Origin: DATJPD01 sp036394195
GTDB lineage: Bacteria > Pseudomonadota > Alphaproteobacteria > CACIAM-22H2
Direction: 5' to 3'
DNA length: 9,624 nucleotides
Assembly: GCA_036394195.1 (NCBI GenBank)
Contig: DASWFO010000124.1
Span: forward strand, 1 to 9,624
The notes beneath the pieces were generated by a model. That model made no database searches. It was not told the DNA's origin and saw only the letters and a list, made by a program, of their open reading frames with translations. The position numbers and the translations under genes were made by a program. This document shows positions 6,864-9,624 of this stretch, piece by piece; within the stretch, counting starts at the first letter, position 1, and every line of letters begins with the position of its first letter.

Positions 6864-6917
6864 AGAAGTCCGTCTGGGTTGCGATGATTTTGCCTCCCTT
6901 GCGGGGTAATGTAGGGG

Positions 6918-7217
6918 TTAGTCGAGTTTGCCGCCGGGGATGATGTTGAAGTTCGGCCGGTTCGGATCCCCGACGGGCTTGGAATTATCACGGATAAATT
7001 CGAGGGCGCCCTTGAACGCGGAACCCTTGGGGCCATTCTGCTCCTCCGGCGTCATGTCGCTGAGGAACAGCTCGAAGCGCTCGATCGCCTTTTCCGGCGC
7101 CACGAGCCCGGTTTCGAGCAGCAGGCTGAGGATCGCCAGATCGAGCCGATACATGCCGACGCGGTAATCCGCCTGCTGGCGCGTGTAGGCCTCGATCAGC
7201 TTCTGAATCGGATCCAT
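6918..7217 (-). CDS. Small conserved-looking protein of unknown function
   Basis: 99 residues from the ATG at 7217, starting MDPIQKLIEAYTRQQADYR. I do not recognise the family. The protein is soluble, without signal peptide, membrane helix, cysteine or histidine. The first two thirds look helical (MYRLDLAILSLLLETGLVAPEKAIERFELFLSDM pattern, amphipathic), with an acidic stretch and then a Pro/Asn-rich tail (DPNRPNFNIIPGG). The start is chosen because it follows the stop of the CobW-like gene by 14 bases and has a GAGAGAG in front; a GTG 12 codons upstream (7253) would overlap that gene's end and adds an Arg/Pro-rich sequence read from its last codons. Position suggests co-transcription with the metallochaperone GTPase and the dehydrogenase, so it may serve the same process, but nothing in the sequence says how. 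Confidence 0.75.
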   Translation of the reverse strand: MDPIQKLIEAYTRQQADYRVGMYRLDLAILSLLLETGLVAPEKAIERFELFLSDMTPEEQNGPKGSAFKGALEFIRDNSKPVGDPNRPNFNIIPGGKLD

Positions 7218-7231
7218 CGGTGCTCTCTCGG

Positions 7232-8254
7232 TTAGGCGGCCGGGGCGGCGCACGCCGAAAACCCCGCTTGCAGCGCCTCTTTGTCCAGGTTTCGGCCGAT
7301 GAAAACAAGCCGGCTGATGCGGGTCTCGTCCGGCGGCCAGGGCCGCTGCAGATCGCCGTCGAGCAGCATGTGCACGGCCTGGAACACCAGCCGGCGCCTC
7401 TCGCCCTTGACGTCGATGATGCCTTTGGCGCGGAGGATGTTCTGGCCCTCGCCGGCGACGAGTTCGGTGAGCCAGGCAGTCACCCGCACGCGGTCCATCG
7501 GCACCTGCGACGTGAGCGACACGCTCTGAATGTCGCTGTCGTGCGCGTGGTCGTGCTCCGGCCCGGGCCCGCAGTGCTCGTCGTGCACGTGATCGGCGTG
7601 CCCGTGCGGCGGGTTCAGGAAGGCGGGTTCGAGGGCGGTGATCCGGTCGAGATCGAAGCCACCCTGTCCCAGCACCTTGTCGAGGGTCACATTCGCCCGC
7701 TGTGCTCGATGGATTGGCGCCAGCAGATTCAGCTGGCGCAGCCGCATTTCTATGTGGCGCAGTTCGGCGTCGCTGACGAGCTCGGTCTTGTTCAGCACGA
7801 TCTGGTCCGCGAAGGCGATCTGCTCCGCCGCCTCACGGCTGTCGCCCAGCCGCAGCAGGATGTGCTTGGCGTCGACCACGGTGGTGACTGAATCAAGGAC
7901 CGTCTTCGACTGCAGGACGTGATCGACGAAGAAGGTCTGGGCCACCGGACCCGGATCGGCAAGCCCGGTCGTCTCGACGACGATCGCGTCGAAGTTGCCG
8001 CGCTTCGACAGCAGCGCGTGCAGGGTGCGGATGAGATCGCCGCGCACGGTGCAGCAGATGCAGCCGTTGTTCATCTCGAACAGCTCCTCGTCCGCCTTCA
8101 GGATGAGGTCGTTGTCGATGCCGATCTCGCCGAACTCGTTGACGATCACGGCGTAATGCCGGCCATGGTCCTCGCCGAGGATGCGATTCAGAAGCGTCGT
8201 CTTGCCGGCTCCGAGATAGCCGGTGAGCACGGTCACCGGAATGCGGGCGGTCAT
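7232..8254 (-). CDS. COG0523 (CobW/YjiA/ZNG1-type) GTPase, putative metallochaperone
   Basis: 340 residues, full length for the family. The N-terminal GTPase has Walker A GYLGAGKTT (12-20), the signature metal motif GCICC (64-68; C65, C67, C68), ETTGLADP (94-101) and the guanine-recognition motif NKTE (155-158). A His-rich loop follows at about 217-239 (HGHADHVHDEHCGPGPEHDH), a usual feature of metal-handling members, then the CobW C-terminal domain (about 245-330) containing the AKGIIDVKG and FQAVHMLLDG blocks. These proteins use GTP hydrolysis to deliver metal, often zinc, to client enzymes; true CobW acts in cobalamin synthesis, but no cobalamin genes are nearby. The start ATG has GAGGG about 9 bases ahead. 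It lies 37 bases after the zinc dehydrogenase gene and 14 bases before the small unknown gene, so the dehydrogenase is a candidate client. No Zur-like operator was recognised. Confidence 0.93.
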   Translation of the reverse strand: MTARIPVTVLTGYLGAGKTTLLNRILGEDHGRHYAVIVNEFGEIGIDNDLILKADEELFEMNNGCICCTVRGDLIRTLHALLSKRGNFDAIVVETTGLADPGPVAQTFFVDHVLQSKTVLDSVTTVVDAKHILLRLGDSREAAEQIAFADQIVLNKTELVSDAELRHIEMRLRQLNLLAPIHRAQRANVTLDKVLGQGGFDLDRITALEPAFLNPPHGHADHVHDEHCGPGPEHDHAHDSDIQSVSLTSQVPMDRVRVTAWLTELVAGEGQNILRAKGIIDVKGERRRLVFQAVHMLLDGDLQRPWPPDETRISRLVFIGRNLDKEALQAGFSACAAPAA

Positions 8255-8291
8255 CGCGACTTACCCTCTTCCGGCAGAGGTCAGATAACCG

Positions 8292-9401
8292 TCACTGCCA
8301 CGGCAGCAGGGATACGTGGATGACGTCCTTGGCGCCCTCGCCGCCGACCGACTTGATGGCGATGTCGACGTCCTTGAGCCCGAAGGTGTGCGTCGTGATC
8401 AGGTCGAGCGGGAAGCGCTTGGAGGCGAGCTGCTGCAGCGCCAGCTCGCAGGCGCGGAAGCTGTGGCCGCGCGCGCATTTGATGGTGATGTATTTCACCG
8501 TGACGCGGGCCAGCGGGAAATTCGGGAAATCGGTCATCTCGCCCTGGACCACCAGGGTCCCGGCCTTGCGCTTGAGCGCCTCGATGCCGAGCATCACCGG
8601 CAGCGTGCCGGCGCCGGCGGTGCAGTCGAGGACGACGTCGACGCCCTTCCCGCCGGTGATCTCCTTCACGCGCGCCAGCGGGTCTTCCTTCTGGACGTCG
8701 ATCGTATAGTCGGCGCCGAGCTTCTTGGCGACCTCCAGCCGGGCCGCGTCCTTGGACGTGCCGGTGACGATGATCAGCGAGGCCCCCGCCTGCTTGCAGA
8801 CCACGGTCTGCGACAGGCCTTGCTGGCCGGGACCCTGGATGAGGACCGTCGAGTCATAGCCGACGCCGCCGTCGAACAGCGACCATTCGACGCCATTGGC
8901 CATCGGCGTCACAATCCCGGCGAGCTCGGGCGTCACGCCTTTGGGCACGTGGTGCAGCACCGCGTTCCACGGCAGGTACACGTACTGGCTGAAGCCGCCC
9001 CACAGATGCGGCGCCTTCTCCGCCGAGGTGTAGCCGTAGCGGATGGCATCGGGGTTGTAGCGCCAGTCCGTGTTCTCACAGTGGCGGTACTGCCCGAGAT
9101 GGCACCATTCGCATTTGCCGCAGCTGACATAGTGTTCGACGAACACCAAGTCGCCCTCCTTGAACCCCTTGCGGCGGGTGAATTCGCGGCCGGCCTTGGC
9201 GATGGTGCCGATGTTCTCGTGGCCCATGATGACCGGGCTGTTCGTTGGCGGCTTCTTGTACAGCTTGACGTCGGTGCCGCAGATTCCGGCCACCTCCATC
9301 TTCATCAAGGCGCTGTCCTCCGGAATATCCGGCATGGGGTATTCCCGGATCTCAGTCTTGCTGGGACCGGTCCTCACCGCCGCCACCACTTTTTCGGCCA
9401 C
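8292..9401 (-). CDS. Zinc-dependent medium-chain (MDR) alcohol dehydrogenase
   Basis: 369 residues, complete for the MDR/threonine-dehydrogenase-like class. Catalytic zinc ligands are visible as C41 in GICGTD and H61-E62 in MGHEN. The structural zinc site is C94, C97, C100 and C108 in CGKCEWCHLGQYRHC. The Rossmann fold begins at about 185 with GPGQQG (190-195). At the end of the second beta strand the sequence reads IVTGTSKD (211-218), so the Asp that usually selects NAD+ is absent. The substrate cannot be told from sequence; an oxidised alcohol or polyol is likely. Translation starts at a GTG (9401) with a strong GGAGGG (9408-9413) six bases ahead. It is the first gene of the likely dehydrogenase-metallochaperone-small protein operon and is divergent from the gene beginning at 9500 across a 98-base gap. 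Confidence 0.92.
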   Translation of the reverse strand: MAEKVVAAVRTGPSKTEIREYPMPDIPEDSALMKMEVAGICGTDVKLYKKPPTNSPVIMGHENIGTIAKAGREFTRRKGFKEGDLVFVEHYVSCGKCEWCHLGQYRHCENTDWRYNPDAIRYGYTSAEKAPHLWGGFSQYVYLPWNAVLHHVPKGVTPELAGIVTPMANGVEWSLFDGGVGYDSTVLIQGPGQQGLSQTVVCKQAGASLIIVTGTSKDAARLEVAKKLGADYTIDVQKEDPLARVKEITGGKGVDVVLDCTAGAGTLPVMLGIEALKRKAGTLVVQGEMTDFPNFPLARVTVKYITIKCARGHSFRACELALQQLASKRFPLDLITTHTFGLKDVDIAIKSVGGEGAKDVIHVSLLPWQ

Positions 9402-9468
9402 TGCGAGCCCTCCACGTATGACGTTGTATCCAGCAATTTAGTGCACCGGGCCCCGGGATGGAACCGCC

Positions 9469-9478
9469 CCGCATGCGG
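9469..9478. promoter_or_regulatory. Perfect palindrome in a divergent promoter gap
   Basis: CCGCATGCGG is a perfect 10-base palindrome in the 98-base gap between the divergent dehydrogenase and right-edge genes. A second short inverted repeat, CCGGG-C-CCCGG, lies at 9446-9456. Either could be an operator, but GC-rich palindromes arise easily by chance at this composition. Confidence 0.25.
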
Positions 9479-9487
9479 CGCTTCTGC

Positions 9488-9493
9488 TAGACT
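9488..9493 (+). promoter_or_regulatory. Candidate -10 box for the right-edge gene
   Basis: TAGACT, preceded by TGC (extended -10-like), ends 6 bases before the ATG at 9500. If used, transcription would begin at or almost at the start codon, giving a leaderless mRNA; this agrees with the lack of a visible ribosome site. No good -35 box is seen at 9465-9470. Confidence 0.3.
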
Positions 9494-9499
9494 TCGGCG

Positions 9500-9624
9500 A
9501 TGCTTGGTTCCGTCAGGAAGAACGCCGAACAGCATCAGGTCCTGGACCGGGTGGCGGCGTGGACCCGCCGGCGCTTCGATCTTGCGGACGATGCGGCGGT
9601 CCTCGTCTCGGAGCTCGCCGGCCT
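9500..9624 (+). CDS. N-terminal part of an unidentified protein (cut by window end)
   Basis: The frame opens at ATG 9500 and runs to the right edge: 41 complete codons, beginning MLGSVRKNAEQHQVLDRVAAW and continuing with TRRRFDLADDAAVLVSELAG. Third positions are GC-rich as in the neighbouring genes, supporting real coding. The pattern 'RVxxWxRxRFxLxxDAxxLVSEL' reminds me of a small uncharacterised alphaproteobacterial family often described loosely as nitrate-reductase-associated and found near CobW-like genes, but too little is present to claim this. There is no Shine-Dalgarno; see the TAGACT box just upstream. An upstream start is not needed. Confidence 0.6.
   Translation, partial: MLGSVRKNAEQHQVLDRVAAWTRRRFDLADDAAVLVSELAG

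Noticed and set aside
9402..9499. Zur-type operator before the dehydrogenase-metallochaperone operon
   Set aside because: I looked for an AT-rich dyad of the ATGTTAT/ATAACAT kind and found none; only short GC-rich palindromes are present.

Overview
The window is a very GC-rich, densely coded piece of bacterial chromosome. GC-rich third codon positions, tightly overlapping operons and the protein types (an ECF sigma factor with a one-helix regulator of the 'YGADPxRWP' kind, DUF1800, a short AsmA-like protein, COG0523 next to a zinc dehydrogenase) suggest an alphaproteobacterium, perhaps Rhodospirillales or a relative. That placement is inference. I see no rRNA, tRNA, CRISPR array, insertion sequence or phage gene.

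Left part, minus strand (2096 down to 1): a four-gene operon read as ECF sigma factor -> one-helix membrane protein (probable anti-sigma) -> one-helix periplasmic CpxP/CnrX-like sensor -> DUF1800 protein, which runs off the left edge. The first two junctions are 4-base or similarly tight stop/start overlaps and the third is a 13-base gap. The layout resembles the CnrH/CnrY/CnrX signalling trio, but here it is linked to a DUF1800 gene rather than a metal efflux pump. A housekeeping-type promoter candidate lies upstream.

Middle, plus strand (2350 to 6451): a short AsmA-type membrane-anchored protein, then a 1053-residue exported TPR-CHAT protein. The latter carries a signal peptide, TPR-like helices, a coiled coil and a caspase-like CHAT domain with an intact His/Cys pair (H893, C944).

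Right part, minus strand (9401 down to 6462): a zinc-dependent medium-chain dehydrogenase -> COG0523/CobW metallochaperone GTPase -> small protein of unknown function, closely spaced and probably one operon. A small lipoprotein follows with its own promoter candidate, and its 3' end converges on the TPR-CHAT gene. At the right edge a gene on the plus strand begins at 9500, divergent from the dehydrogenase, and is cut by the window end.

Most worth a second look are the exported TPR-CHAT protease candidate, the CnrYXH-like sigma module joined to DUF1800, and the dehydrogenase-metallochaperone pairing. None is shown here to be a new system; they are leads supported by gene content and motifs only.
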